64,000 nucleotides of DNA from Caulobacter segnis (GCF_003243465.1 NZ_QFQZ01000013.1:8595-72594); one strand, 5' to 3'; positions 24,901-36,251 are shown, counted from the first letter of the stretch. The notes: a model not told the origin generated them from the letters alone. A program made the numbers and translations.

Positions 24901-24912
24901 AAACGCTCGTTT
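24901..24912. promoter_or_regulatory. palindrome AAACGCTCGTTT in the nitronate monooxygenase / mutase divergent promoter
   Basis: Perfect 5-bp arms AAACG and CGTTT with a 2-bp centre. The form is like operators of TetR-family regulators of acyl-CoA metabolism (PsrA/FadR-like), which fits the flanking mutase and flavoenzyme genes. No regulator gene is adjacent; assignment is inference. Confidence 0.4.
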
Positions 24913-24998
24913 GGCGCCCGCGCAAGGCTTGACGGCCGTAGCGGCAGGGGCGCATCACGATCAAAAACAATAATGCTGCAGTGCAGGAGAGAGACGCT

Positions 24999-26462
24999 TT
25001 GACCGAGGCGACCACGCCCCTGGCCGAGGACTTTGGTCCGCAAGGCGACGACGCCACCCGCGCCCGCTGGATGGCTCTGGTCGAGAAGACCCTGAAGGGC
25101 CAGAGCTTCGACGACGCCCTGACCACGGCCACGCCGGACGGTGTGACGATCCAGCCTCTCTACACAGCCCAGGACGGCGTCGCCGTCGCTCGCGACCTGC
25201 GCATCCGCGACGCCGAACGGCCGTGGGACCTGCGGGTTCGCGCCGCCCATCCCGACCCGGCTCGGACGGCCAAGGACCTTCTGGCGGACCTTGAGAACGG
25301 CGCAGCCTCGGTGCTGCTGCAGCTCGATCCGACCGGTCAGAACGGGATCGCTGTCGGCTCGGCCGACGATCTGGCCAAGGCGCTGTCGGGCGTCTTGCTG
25401 GACCTGGCGCCGGTCGCCCTCGACGCCGGCTTTCTGGGCCCCAAGGCGGCCGACTGGCTGGGCGCCCTGGCCAAGGCCGCGCCGAACGCGCCGCTAGCCT
25501 TCCACCTCGATCCGCTGACCGCCTTCATGCAGGCCGGCGTCAGCCCCGGCCCGATCGAAAGCCATATCTTCAACGCCGCGACCGTGGCCACGCGCCTGGC
25601 GGCCACCTACGCCAAGGCGAGCCTTTTCCTGGCGACCGGCCGCGCCACGCACGAGGCCGGCGGCTCCAACGTCGAAGAGCTGGCCGCGATGACCGCCGCC
25701 GCCCTCGCCTACGCCAAGGCCCTGACGCGCTCGGGCCTGTCGACGGAGGAGGCTTTCAGCCGCATCGTGCTCGGCGTCAGCCTGGACGGTGAGTACTTTA
25801 CCGGCGTCGCCAAGCTGCGCGCCGCCAAGGCCATGTGGGCGCGGCTCACGGAGGCCTGCGGCGTCTCCGTCCCCGACCAGATCGAGGCCCGCTCGTCGCG
25901 GCGGATGCTGGCCAAGGCCGACGCCTGGACCAACCTCTTGCGCCTGACCTCGGCCGGGTTCGCCGGCGCGGTCGGCGGCGCGAACGCGATCGTGCTGGAC
26001 GCCTTCACCGACGCGATCGGTCTGCCCACCGCCTTCGCCCGCCGCCAGGCCCGCAACACCCAGCTCGTCCTGATGGAGGAGAGCAACCTGGGCCGCGTGG
26101 CCGATCCGGCCGGCGGGGCTTGGTACCTCGACAGCCTGACCGACCAGTTGGCCCGCGCCGCCTGGAACGGCTTCCAGGCCATCGAGGCGGCCGGCGGGAT
26201 CATCAAGGCGCTGGAAAGCGGCTTCATCGCCAGCGGCGTCGCCAAGACGCGCGCGGCGCAGGAAGCCGCCTTCGCCGACAAGACCCGCAAGATCCTGGGC
26301 GTCACCGTCTTCCCCAACGCCGACGACAAGCCGCCGGAGGTCGAGACGCCCGATCCGGCCGCCTTCGCGGTCACCGGACCGGATGTCCGTCTGCCCGGGC
26401 CGGACAGCAAGTGTCAGCCGCTGACGCCCATCCGCTTCGCCGCCGCCTTCGAGGGAGCCTGA
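24999..26462 (+). CDS. mutA: methylmalonyl-CoA mutase small (beta) subunit
   Basis: A 487-residue subunit homologous to the barrel domain of methylmalonyl-CoA mutase; the C-terminal cobalamin-binding motif D-x-H-x2-G is absent, as expected of the non-catalytic small subunit. Recognisable stretches: LRIRDAERPWDLRVRAAHPD, LFLATGRATHEAGGSNVEEL and ARRQARNTQLVLMEESNLGRVADPAGGAWYL. I chose TTG 24999, nine bases after AGGAG; GTG 24981 in the same frame would place the ribosome site inside the gene. It lies 3 bp before the large-subunit gene and forms a heterodimer with it for succinyl-CoA formation from propionate. Confidence 0.92.
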   Translation: MTEATTPLAEDFGPQGDDATRARWMALVEKTLKGQSFDDALTTATPDGVTIQPLYTAQDGVAVARDLRIRDAERPWDLRVRAAHPDPARTAKDLLADLENGAASVLLQLDPTGQNGIAVGSADDLAKALSGVLLDLAPVALDAGFLGPKAADWLGALAKAAPNAPLAFHLDPLTAFMQAGVSPGPIESHIFNAATVATRLAATYAKASLFLATGRATHEAGGSNVEELAAMTAAALAYAKALTRSGLSTEEAFSRIVLGVSLDGEYFTGVAKLRAAKAMWARLTEACGVSVPDQIEARSSRRMLAKADAWTNLLRLTSAGFAGAVGGANAIVLDAFTDAIGLPTAFARRQARNTQLVLMEESNLGRVADPAGGAWYLDSLTDQLARAAWNGFQAIEAAGGIIKALESGFIASGVAKTRAAQEAAFADKTRKILGVTVFPNADDKPPEVETPDPAAFAVTGPDVRLPGPDSKCQPLTPIRFAAAFEGA

Positions 26463-26465
26463 GCC

Positions 26466-28616
<2,151 letters not shown>

Positions 28617-28659
28617 CATCATCTGTGCGGTCCGCGCACGGCATGGTAGGCTCCGCGCC

Positions 28660-29235
28660 ATGAACGGCCTCGCCCGAGCGCTGGAGACCTCGCAACAGCA
28701 CCGCTTCACGCTGGACGATGTTCTGCGCATGCAGGAAGCTGGCATTCTCGACGAGAGCGCTCGCGTGGAGCTGATCGACGGAGCGCTGGTCGAAATGGCC
28801 CCGGAAGGCACGCCCCATACGCGGGTGAAGATGCAACTGGCCAAGCGGTTCTGGTCGACCGTCGGCGACGCCGTAGAGGTGATTGTCGACTCGACGCTGC
28901 GCTTGGCTCCCACCTATGCGCCCGACCCGGATCTCTATCTCTACGACGCGTCGCTTCCGCTGAGCACGGTGAATGGGGGCAATGTCGGCCTGGTGATCGA
29001 GATCGCCGACTCGACGCTTCGATACGATCTCGCCTTCAAGGCCGAGCTCTACGCTCAGCACGGCGTTCGCGACTATTGGGTCGTGGACGTCAACACCGAC
29101 ACGTTGATCGTCCACCGCGGCCTTGCCGGCGGCGTCTATCGCGACGTGACCCACCATGCGGCGCGCGAGACCGTGACGGCCCTGGTTCTACCAGGCGTGG
29201 CGCTTTGCCTGGCCGAACTGCCGGTGATCCGCTAG
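28660..29235 (+). CDS. Uma2 family (DUF820) putative restriction-endonuclease-like protein
   Basis: A 191-residue protein with the PD-(D/E)XK-like Uma2 fold: RFTLDDVLRMQEAGILDE, RVELIDGALVEMAPEG, LRLAPTYAPDPDLYLY, VGLVIEIADSTLRYDLAFK (the E-x-A-D-S / D-x-x-x-K active-site pair) and YAQHGVRDYWVVDVN. These genes are common and mobile in cyanobacteria and some proteobacteria; the biological role is unknown. It sits between mutB and meaB, interrupting an otherwise logical cluster, which suggests insertion. Its stop shares CTAG with the convergent DUF4112 gene. Confidence 0.88.
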   Translation: MNGLARALETSQQHRFTLDDVLRMQEAGILDESARVELIDGALVEMAPEGTPHTRVKMQLAKRFWSTVGDAVEVIVDSTLRLAPTYAPDPDLYLYDASLPLSTVNGGNVGLVIEIADSTLRYDLAFKAELYAQHGVRDYWVVDVNTDTLIVHRGLAGGVYRDVTHHAARETVTALVLPGVALCLAELPVIR

Positions 29236-29705
29236 CCGGCCCTTCGCCGGAACAGCCCGCGCTTTTTCTGGCTACGCTCGAAGGCGACCTCCTCAGGCAG
29301 GCCGTGGCGGGCCTCGATGTCCTTCTGCAGCTCCTTGGCCGCCATCAGGTGGCCGGGGAAGATCGTGTCGACGGCCCAGCCGAGGACCGGCACGGTGTCG
29401 GACAGGTTGTCAGCGGCGAGATAGGCGGTCATCCGCCCCATGGTGGCGGGCGAGGCCTTGGCGTGAACCGCATGGAACAGCAGCAAGGCGCCCGCGCCAA
29501 GGCCATACGCCAGGCCAACGCCCGGAACCCAGGCCAGCACGCCGTCCAGGCCGATGCCAACGGGGCCGACACCGATCAGCCGGTCGGACAGACGCTTGAT
29601 CGTCTCGGCCGCCCGCCAGGCGCGATGCGCCTTGAAGCGTTGGTCGTCCACGGGACCCGCTTGCGGATGGGCGTAGGCCGAAGCCACGGAGAAATCGTCG
29701 GTCAT
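29232..29705 (-). CDS. DUF4112 family membrane protein
   Basis: A 157-residue protein matching DUF4112: the signature LSDRLIGVGPVGIGLDGVLAWVPGVG (written as LSDRLIGVGPVGIGLDGVLA then WVPGVG) is followed by a glycine-rich membrane segment at about 64-85 and VPVLGWAVDTIFPGHLMAAKE. The C-terminus is basic (SQKKRGLFRRR). Function unknown. It is convergent with the Uma2 gene and shares its stop tetramer; it is divergent from meaB. Confidence 0.88.
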   Translation of the reverse strand: MTDDFSVASAYAHPQAGPVDDQRFKAHRAWRAAETIKRLSDRLIGVGPVGIGLDGVLAWVPGVGLAYGLGAGALLLFHAVHAKASPATMGRMTAYLAADNLSDTVPVLGWAVDTIFPGHLMAAKELQKDIEARHGLPEEVAFERSQKKRGLFRRRAG

Positions 29706-29830
29706 GATGCCAGAACGTGCCGCAACGTCGCGCGTTGCCTCGATCTCAGATCGGGACCGTCGCGGCGCGTCGCAAGGGCGATCGACCGTTTGGGTTTCGC
29801 AATCGCCGAGCCTCGGCTAAGCCAGGTTTC

Positions 29831-30814
29831 GTGAACCCTGGTCCCGACATCGACGTCCTGCAACAGCGCCTGGTCGCCGGCGACCGCGCGGCCCTTGCCC
29901 GCGCCATCACCCTGGTCGAGAGCCGCCGCGCCGATCATCAGGTCGCGGCCCGGACGCTGCTTTCGCGCCTGATGCCGCTGACCGGCCGCGCCCAGCGGAT
30001 CGGAATCACAGGCGTTCCGGGCGCGGGCAAGTCGACGACGATCGAGCGGTTCGGCTGCAACCTGGTCGCCGCCGGCCTCAAGGTCGCGGTGCTGGCGGTC
30101 GATCCCTCTTCCGGCCGCCACGGCGGCTCGATCCTCGGCGACAAGACCCGGATGGAGCAGCTCAGCGTCCAGCCCAACGCCTATATCCGTCCCTCCCCGT
30201 CCGGCGGCGCTCTGGGCGGGGTGGCGCGCAAGACCCGCGAGGCGATGTTGCTGTGCGAGGCGGCCGGTTTCGACGTGGTCATCGTCGAGACTGTGGGCGT
30301 CGGCCAGTCGGAAACCGTCGTGGCCGACATGGTCGACATCTTCCTGGCCCTGCTGATCCCGGGGGGCGGCGACGAGCTGCAGGGTATCAAGAAGGGCCTG
30401 ATCGAGCTGGCCGACCTGCTGGTCATCAACAAGGCCGACGCCGATCCCGCCAAGGCCGAGCGTTCGGCGCGAGACTATCGCAACGCCCTGTATATCCTGA
30501 CGCCGGCCCATCCAGATTGGACACCGCCCGTGCTGACCGCCTCGGGCTTGACCGGCCAGGGATTGGACGTGCTGTGGACCCAGATCCAGCGCCATCGCGA
30601 GATCATGACCGCCAACGGCGCCCGTGTGGCCCGCCGCGCCGACCAGGATGCGCGATGGATGTGGGCGATGGTCGAGGATCGGCTAAGGGCGGCGTTTCGA
30701 ACCGCGCCGGCCGTCGCCGAGCTGGCGCCAGGCCTTGAGGCCTCGGTTCGGGCTGGAGAGGTTCCGGCGTCTGTCGCCGCCGATCACCTTCTGGGCGCCT
30801 TTGGACTGACCTAG
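29831..30814 (+). CDS. meaB: methylmalonyl-CoA mutase-associated GTPase MeaB
   Basis: A 327-residue G3E-family GTPase that protects and gates cofactor loading of methylmalonyl-CoA mutase. Walker A is GVPGAGKST (about 62-70), the switch region VETVGVGQSE lies near 155, and the base-specificity motif is NKAD near 205. I chose GTG 29831 because the longer frame starting at 29717 adds an arginine-rich tail overlapping the promoter of DUF4112, and 327 residues is the normal family length. Encoded just downstream of mutAB, consistent with its partner. Stop shares CTAG with the chemoreceptor gene. Confidence 0.95.
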   Translation: MNPGPDIDVLQQRLVAGDRAALARAITLVESRRADHQVAARTLLSRLMPLTGRAQRIGITGVPGAGKSTTIERFGCNLVAAGLKVAVLAVDPSSGRHGGSILGDKTRMEQLSVQPNAYIRPSPSGGALGGVARKTREAMLLCEAAGFDVVIVETVGVGQSETVVADMVDIFLALLIPGGGDELQGIKKGLIELADLLVINKADADPAKAERSARDYRNALYILTPAHPDWTPPVLTASGLTGQGLDVLWTQIQRHREIMTANGARVARRADQDARWMWAMVEDRLRAAFRTAPAVAELAPGLEASVRAGEVPASVAADHLLGAFGLT

Positions 30815-32487
30815 GCGGCGGAGGCCAGAGCGCCAAGCGCTTCCTGCAGCCGGAACCTAGCCACAAGATCCGACAGTTCCGCCGCTTGGCCCCGCAGCAT
30901 ATGCGAAGCTGCGGTCGCTTCTTCGACGAGGGCGGCGTTCGACTGCAGCATGCGGTCCATCTCGCCAACCGCCGACGACACGTGGCCAAGGCTACTGGCC
31001 TGCTCCTGAGCCGATGCCGATATGTCAGCCATCAGGCCTTCGATTTCGCCGATCTGCACCAGGATCTCGCGCAGGGCCGCGCCAGCCCCGCCAACAAGCG
31101 ACACCCCGCGTTCGACGTTCTGAGATGACGCCGCGATCAGCGACTTGATTTCGCGCGCGGCCTCGGCCGAGCGCTGAGCCAGGGCTCGCACCTCCTGGGC
31201 CACGACCGCAAAGCCACGACCGGCCTCGCCCGCCCGCGCGGCCTCGACGCCCGCGTTCAAGGCCAGCAGATTGGTCTGGAAGGCGATCTCGTCGATTACG
31301 CCGATGATCTTGCTGATCTGATCGGACGATTGCTCGATACCGCCCATGGCCTCGACGGCGCTTTCCACGACGTCGCGCGACTGCTCGGCGTGCCGGCTGG
31401 CGCGTTCGACGACGGCGTTGGCGTGTTGCGCGCCCGAAGCCGTGCGCGTGACGGCCGTGGTGATCTCGTCCAAGGCGGCGGCGGTCTCTTCTAGGCTGGC
31501 CGCCTGCTGCTCGGTACGACGGGCCAGGTCGTCCGCGTTGCCCGCGATCTCGTCACCGCCCGAGTTGACCATCTTGGTCGCCTCGGCCACGACCAGCAGC
31601 GTCCGATTGAGGGCTTCGGCCGAGGCGTTGAAGGCGGTCCGTAGCGGATCCAGCGACGGCATAAGAGTCTCGCCGATCCGAACGCGCAGATCCCCTTCGG
31701 ACAAGCTTTGAAGGTTCTCGGTGACCAGGGTCACCTGGCGCATGCGCTCGGTCAGGTCAGTCGCGATCTTGACCACCTTCGCAACCCGGCCATCGGCGTC
31801 GAACACGGGATTGTACTGGGCTTGCAACCATACCTCCCGCCCGCCCTTCCCAAGACGCCGGAACTCGCCGGAGAAGAACTCACCGGCCGAAAGGCATCCC
31901 CAGAACCGGCGATACTCTTCGCTCTTGGCGTAGAGGGGCTCGGTGAACATGCGGTGATGATGGCCGACGATCTCGTCGCGCCGATAGCCGACCGCGTTCA
32001 GGAAGTTGTCGTTCGCCTCCAGGATAATCCCGTCCAGCGAGAACTGAATGATCGCCTGGGACCGGTCGATCGCGGTGAGCAGGCTCTGGTTCTCAGCGGC
32101 GGCGATCTTTTCGGCGGTGACATCGAGCGCCAACTTGACGACCTTTACGACCTTTCCCGCCCGATCCAGCACCGGCGAGTAGGATGCGCGAATCCAGAGC
32201 GGAGAGCCGTCCTTGCGGCGACGCTTGAACTCACCGCTCTTGAATCCGCTGGTGCGAAGGTCCGCCCAGAATCGTCGATAAGCTTCGCTCTGGGTTTCCC
32301 CCTCTTCGAGGAACATCGCATGCTCGCGGCCGACGATCTCCGACAGGTCGTAGCCAACGGCGGCGCAGAACGCCGGGTTGGCGGTCATGACACGCCCTTC
32401 GGAGGTAAACTCGATGATGGCGAAGGAAAGGCCGAGCGCTTCGAGGGTGGCGTCGGACGAAGAACGGACTTTGAAACCGAAGGCCAT
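30811..32487 (-). CDS. soluble methyl-accepting chemotaxis protein with two PAS domains
   Basis: A 558-residue cytoplasmic chemoreceptor. Two PAS domains occupy about 10-125 (FIGY-like AIIEFTSEGRVMTANPAF) and 130-250 (AIIQFSLDGIILEANDNFLN), each followed by a PAC motif such as FKRRRKDGSPLWI. No membrane segment is visible. The conserved signalling hairpin EIAFQTNLLALNAGVEAARAG / EAGRGFAVVAQEVRALAQRSA is near 410-450. The paired PAS domains resemble Aer-like or heme/flavin-sensing soluble receptors. ATG 32487 has GGAAG six bases upstream; GTG 32511 is the alternative. It signals through CheA/CheW encoded elsewhere. Confidence 0.93.
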   Translation of the reverse strand: MAFGFKVRSSSDATLEALGLSFAIIEFTSEGRVMTANPAFCAAVGYDLSEIVGREHAMFLEEGETQSEAYRRFWADLRTSGFKSGEFKRRRKDGSPLWIRASYSPVLDRAGKVVKVVKLALDVTAEKIAAAENQSLLTAIDRSQAIIQFSLDGIILEANDNFLNAVGYRRDEIVGHHHRMFTEPLYAKSEEYRRFWGCLSAGEFFSGEFRRLGKGGREVWLQAQYNPVFDADGRVAKVVKIATDLTERMRQVTLVTENLQSLSEGDLRVRIGETLMPSLDPLRTAFNASAEALNRTLLVVAEATKMVNSGGDEIAGNADDLARRTEQQAASLEETAAALDEITTAVTRTASGAQHANAVVERASRHAEQSRDVVESAVEAMGGIEQSSDQISKIIGVIDEIAFQTNLLALNAGVEAARAGEAGRGFAVVAQEVRALAQRSAEAAREIKSLIAASSQNVERGVSLVGGAGAALREILVQIGEIEGLMADISASAQEQASSLGHVSSAVGEMDRMLQSNAALVEEATAASHMLRGQAAELSDLVARFRLQEALGALASAA

Positions 32488-32638
32488 GGGAGACTTCCGC
32501 GAGATTTCCACGCAGGACGATCAGCAAACAGCCTTTCCCCCAGCTTAAGTAGGGTCTTTTTAGGCTCGAAAACGCCCCCGAAACGGGCTGGCTGCGACAC
32601 TTTTGGCAATTGTGTCGGTTTCGGTCTAAGGATCGTCG

Positions 32639-32950
32639 ATGCTCAAGAAGACGATCGTCAGCAAGGTCACCGATCCCGCCGCCGAGGCCGACCGCGCCTG
32701 GTTCGAGGCCAACGCCGAGCGCCGGTTCCGCCTGCGCGATCCCGCGCCGCTGGAGTTCAAGGACCCGCTGGGCGATCCGGGCGACGGCTTCTCCTGGCGG
32801 GTGCTGGTCGCCCTGTTGCCCGACGGCGGCCGCCTGCGGCTGCCCGTGTCGCTGTCGTGGGAGCTGCACAACGATCACGCCAAGGACCAGCATCTGCGGA
32901 TCCTGTTCGACCAGATCGCGCCGGCCGAAGCGAAGGCCCGCCTGGGCTAG
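32639..32950 (+). CDS. hypothetical protein
   Basis: A 103-residue acidic protein I do not recognise. It is rich in charged residues with a repeated pattern of D-P and L-R-L-P, and ends ILFDQIAPAEAKARLG. No membrane segment or signal peptide. It is 39 bp upstream of the LuxR-type regulator gene, so the two are probably co-transcribed. Codon use matches the genome. Confidence 0.65.
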   Translation: MLKKTIVSKVTDPAAEADRAWFEANAERRFRLRDPAPLEFKDPLGDPGDGFSWRVLVALLPDGGRLRLPVSLSWELHNDHAKDQHLRILFDQIAPAEAKARLG

Positions 32951-32989
32951 GCCCATTGACGCGGCGCGGCGATCGCGCACCCTCGCCGC

Positions 32990-33403
32990 ATGACCCGTAC
33001 GATCCTGATGTGGGCCCTGGTGCTGGCGGTCTGCGCCTTCGCCCTGCAGTGGCTGGAGCAGCAGTTCCTGCTGCGCGTCCTGTCCTGGAAGATCTATGCC
33101 GGCCTGATCGGAACCGCTTTCGCGGCCGCGGGCGTCTGGCTCGGCTGGAAGCTGGCGGCGCGCTCCCGGCCCGAGACCTTCAAGCGCAACGACGCCGCCC
33201 TCTCCAGCCTAGGCCTGACCGGGCAGGAAGTTCGGGTGCTGGAACGCCTGGCGGCGGGGCGCTCCAACAAGGAGATCGCCCGCGACCTTGGCCTCTCGCC
33301 CAATACGGTCAAGACGCACGTCGCCAACCTCTACAGCAAGCTCGAGGTCCGCCGGCGCACCCAGGCGGTGGGCAAGGCGCGAGAGTTGGCGCTGATCCCT
33401 TGA
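32990..33403 (+). CDS. membrane-anchored LuxR-type helix-turn-helix regulator
   Basis: A 137-residue protein with two N-terminal membrane helices (about 5-22 and 36-57) and a C-terminal LuxR DNA-binding domain: LTGQEVRVLERLAAGRSNKE, IARDLGLSPNTVKTHVANLY. The DNA-binding domain would lie in the cytoplasm under the membrane, like one-component membrane-bound regulators (ToxR/CadC topology but with a LuxR head). There is no receiver domain. The downstream DUF4199 membrane protein, 115 bp away, is a likely target or sensor partner. Confidence 0.88.
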   Translation: MTRTILMWALVLAVCAFALQWLEQQFLLRVLSWKIYAGLIGTAFAAAGVWLGWKLAARSRPETFKRNDAALSSLGLTGQEVRVLERLAAGRSNKEIARDLGLSPNTVKTHVANLYSKLEVRRRTQAVGKARELALIP

Positions 33404-33518
33404 CGGCCCTGCAAAGGCGCCAAACCGTCGAATTCACCCTTTCGGGCGATACCGCCGCGTCTCCATAGGCGGCAAGCCTCGGGACGCGCCGCAGGGGGCG
33501 GCGCGCAGGAGGAATGAC

Positions 33519-34046
33519 ATGTCTCGCACTATCCTGGGCTACGGCCTGCTCTCGGGCGCCGTGATCATCGTCGGCATCATCATCACCATAGTGATCGGCG
33601 GCGGCGCGCCGCATTCCAGCGTCTGGCTGGGCTATCTGATCATGCTGGTCGGCCTGTCCTCGATCCTGCTGGCCATCAAGCAGCATCGCGACAAGGTCCT
33701 GGGCGGCGTCATCAAGTTCTGGCCCGCCTTCCTGATCGGCCTGGGCGTCGCCGTGGTGGCGTCGCTGGCTTATGTGCTGATCTGGGAGGTCTATCTGGCG
33801 CTCACGCACTACAGCTTCATGGACCAGTATGTGGCCGCCACCCTGGCCCAGAAGAAGGCGGCCGGCCTCAGCGGCGAAGCCTATGCCAAGCTGGCTGCGG
33901 ATCTCGACGCGATGAAGCGCAGCTACGCCAATCCGCTCTATCGCCTGCCGATGACCTTCGCTGAGATCTTCCCGGTCGGCCTGTTGGTCACCCTGGTCAG
34001 CGCGGCGCTGCTGCGCAACCCGAGGTTCCTGCCCGCGAGGACTTAG
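33519..34046 (+). CDS. DUF4199 membrane protein
   Basis: A 175-residue inner-membrane protein with four predicted helices (about 5-25, 34-50, 65-90 and 147-167), matching DUF4199: it opens TILGYGLLSGAVIIVGIIIT and has the central loop FMDQYVAATLAQKKAAGLSG. Function unknown. A good ribosome site (GGAGG) precedes the ATG by 5-6 bases. Its neighbour is a membrane-bound LuxR regulator. Confidence 0.85.
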   Translation: MSRTILGYGLLSGAVIIVGIIITIVIGGGAPHSSVWLGYLIMLVGLSSILLAIKQHRDKVLGGVIKFWPAFLIGLGVAVVASLAYVLIWEVYLALTHYSFMDQYVAATLAQKKAAGLSGEAYAKLAADLDAMKRSYANPLYRLPMTFAEIFPVGLLVTLVSAALLRNPRFLPART

Positions 34047-34068
34047 CTGGGGCGGAGGCAGGCGGCCC

Positions 34069-36150
34069 TCAGGCCGCCTGCAGCTGCTGCTTGACCCGTT
34101 CGGCCAGGGTCTTGATGTCGATCGGCTTGGGCAGGAAGGTCACGCCGGTCTCGCCTTCCAGCAGGTCGCTGAACTCGGCCTCGGCATAACCGGAGATGAA
34201 CATCACCGGTGCGGTCCCGAGATAGCCGCGCGCCTTCTTCAGCAGCGTCGGGCCATCGATGCCGGGCATGATCACGTCGCTGATCAGCAGGTCGATGGTG
34301 CCGGCGTGCTCCTCGGCGATCAGCAGGGCCTCCTCGCCGTCGGCCGCCTCCAGCACCTCGTAGCCCCGAGCGCGCAGAAGGCGAGCGGCGACGCTGCGGA
34401 CGGCGTCCTCGTCCTCGACGAACAGGATCCGGCCGGCGCCCGACAGATCGCGGGCGGCGCGCGGCTTGACCGGTTCGGCGGCGGCGGCCTGAGCGGCCAA
34501 GGCGACACCAGCGGGGGGCTCGTAGATCGGCAGGAAGATGCGGAAGGCCGCGCCCTCGTTCGGACGGCTATGGACGTGGATCCAGCCGTCGCTCTGCTTG
34601 ACGATGCCATAGACCGTGGCCAGGCCCAGGCCCGTGCCCTCGCCCACCGGCTTGGTGGTGAAGAACGGGTCGAAGATCTTGCCCATCACGTCGGGCGGGA
34701 TGCCGGGGCCGTCGTCGCTGACCTCGATGAAGGCGCAGTCGCCGTCGGCGGCCGGGAAGCCCAGCTGGATCGCCTCGTCGCGGGTCAGGCGCGCCGTGCG
34801 GATGCGCACGACGCCGCCCCCCTTGGCCGCCCGCACGGCGTCGCGGGCGTTGACCGCCAGGTTCATGACCGCCGTCTCGAGCTGGCTCTTGTCGGCCCGC
34901 ACCTGGGGCAGGTCGCGGCCATAGTCGGTGATCAGCTTGACGTCCTCGCGCAGCAGGCGGCGCAGCAGGACCTCGAATTCCGAGATCAGCTCACCCAGGT
35001 CCAGCACCTCGCGCTGGACGGTCTGCTTGCGCGAGAAGGCCAGCAGCTTGCGGACGAGATCGGCGGCCCGCACGCCCGTCTGGCGGATCTCGTTGAGGCC
35101 TTCATAGGACGGGTCGCCAACCGGATGCCGGTGCAACAGCTCGTCCAGGCGCAGCTGGATGGCCGTTAGCAGGTTGTTGAAGTCGTGCGCCACGCCGCCG
35201 GCCAGCTGGCCGATCGCCTGCATCTTCTGGGCCTGGGCCAGTTGCAGCTCGATCTGCTTCTGCTCGGACACGTCGATCATGTAGGCCACGAGGCGGCCTT
35301 CGGCGCGATAGAGGTAGAGGTGGGCGATGCGGGTGGCGTCGCGGGCGAGGCGCACCTCGTAGGGACCCGCGCGCCCTTCGGCCAGGCGCGTCTCGGCGTC
35401 GGCGCGGGAGGCCGCGTCGATCAGGTCGCCGAACACCACGCCAGCCTTGGCGCCGGTCATGGTCGTCAGGGCCGGGTTGGCCTCCAGAACGCGCGAGGTG
35501 AACGGCTCCAGGCCCTCCAGCAGGGCCGCGCCGAACGGCGAGGCGCCGGCGAAGGCGTCCAGCGAATTGGGCGGCGGGGCGGCGCGCTCGGCCACCGCCG
35601 CTGGCGCGATGGGCTCGGCCGCGGGCTCTGGCGCCGCGACGGGCGACAGGCGGATCAGCAGGCGGCCGCCGGGCAGGCTGGACACCTTGGCGATCTGGTC
35701 CACATCCCCGGCGCGCAGAGCGCCCTCGGCCATCCCGCCGTTGCGGGCCTGGATCATGGCGGCGAACAGGCCAGCGCCCGCCACGCCCTTGGGCAGGCGG
35801 CGCTGCGAGCCCATCAGGGCGCGCCAGGCGCCGTTAGCCGCCAGCACGCGGCCGTCCGGCGCGGCCAGGCTCGCCGGCTCGCTCAAGGCGGTAATGAAGG
35901 TTTCGGCCTGGTCGGAATCGTCGCCGCTCTGGGCTGTGCCGCGAATGGCCAGCAGGCCCAGCACAGCCACGCCCGCCACGCCCAGCAGCAGCAGCAGCCC
36001 GGCCAGCGTGCTCGGCCCCGCCTTCAAGGCCGGCGCGGCGGAAAAGCCGGCCGCCGCCAGGAAGAAGATGGCCGCGGCCGCCAGCCACGGATCGAACCGT
36101 CGACGCGCCGCGCCGGCCATGGCTTTGTCCTGGAGGTGAAGATCGGCCAT
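34069..36150 (-). CDS. cckA: cell-cycle hybrid histidine kinase CckA
   Basis: A 693-residue inner-membrane hybrid kinase that phosphorylates ChpT and so CtrA and CpdR. Two membrane helices lie at about 20-60; PAS regions at about 75-185 and 205-310; the HisKA H-box VAHDFNNLLTAI has His322, the phospho-acceptor position of C. crescentus CckA; the ATPase domain has DDGPGIPPDVMGKIFDPFFT and GEGTGLGLATVYG; the receiver has Asp625 in LLISDVIMPG (D623 in C. crescentus). This residue match supports ATG 36150; upstream ATGs in the same frame are less likely. It is directly downstream of flhB on the same strand. Confidence 0.96.
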   Translation of the reverse strand: MADLHLQDKAMAGAARRRFDPWLAAAAIFFLAAAGFSAAPALKAGPSTLAGLLLLLGVAGVAVLGLLAIRGTAQSGDDSDQAETFITALSEPASLAAPDGRVLAANGAWRALMGSQRRLPKGVAGAGLFAAMIQARNGGMAEGALRAGDVDQIAKVSSLPGGRLLIRLSPVAAPEPAAEPIAPAAVAERAAPPPNSLDAFAGASPFGAALLEGLEPFTSRVLEANPALTTMTGAKAGVVFGDLIDAASRADAETRLAEGRAGPYEVRLARDATRIAHLYLYRAEGRLVAYMIDVSEQKQIELQLAQAQKMQAIGQLAGGVAHDFNNLLTAIQLRLDELLHRHPVGDPSYEGLNEIRQTGVRAADLVRKLLAFSRKQTVQREVLDLGELISEFEVLLRRLLREDVKLITDYGRDLPQVRADKSQLETAVMNLAVNARDAVRAAKGGGVVRIRTARLTRDEAIQLGFPAADGDCAFIEVSDDGPGIPPDVMGKIFDPFFTTKPVGEGTGLGLATVYGIVKQSDGWIHVHSRPNEGAAFRIFLPIYEPPAGVALAAQAAAAEPVKPRAARDLSGAGRILFVEDEDAVRSVAARLLRARGYEVLEAADGEEALLIAEEHAGTIDLLISDVIMPGIDGPTLLKKARGYLGTAPVMFISGYAEAEFSDLLEGETGVTFLPKPIDIKTLAERVKQQLQAA

Positions 36151-36251
36151 CGGCGGCATGCGTACCTTGGTTACGGTGAGGCTGCGACTCACCGGAGATC
36201 GTTGAAACAATAACCTTTCCCGAGGGCTAGGTCATTTTTACGGAGTGAAAT

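Noticed and set aside
29717..29830. Upstream extension of meaB by 38 residues
   Set aside because: It would overlap the promoter of the opposite gene and adds an arginine-rich tail not typical of the family; GTG 29831 gives normal length.
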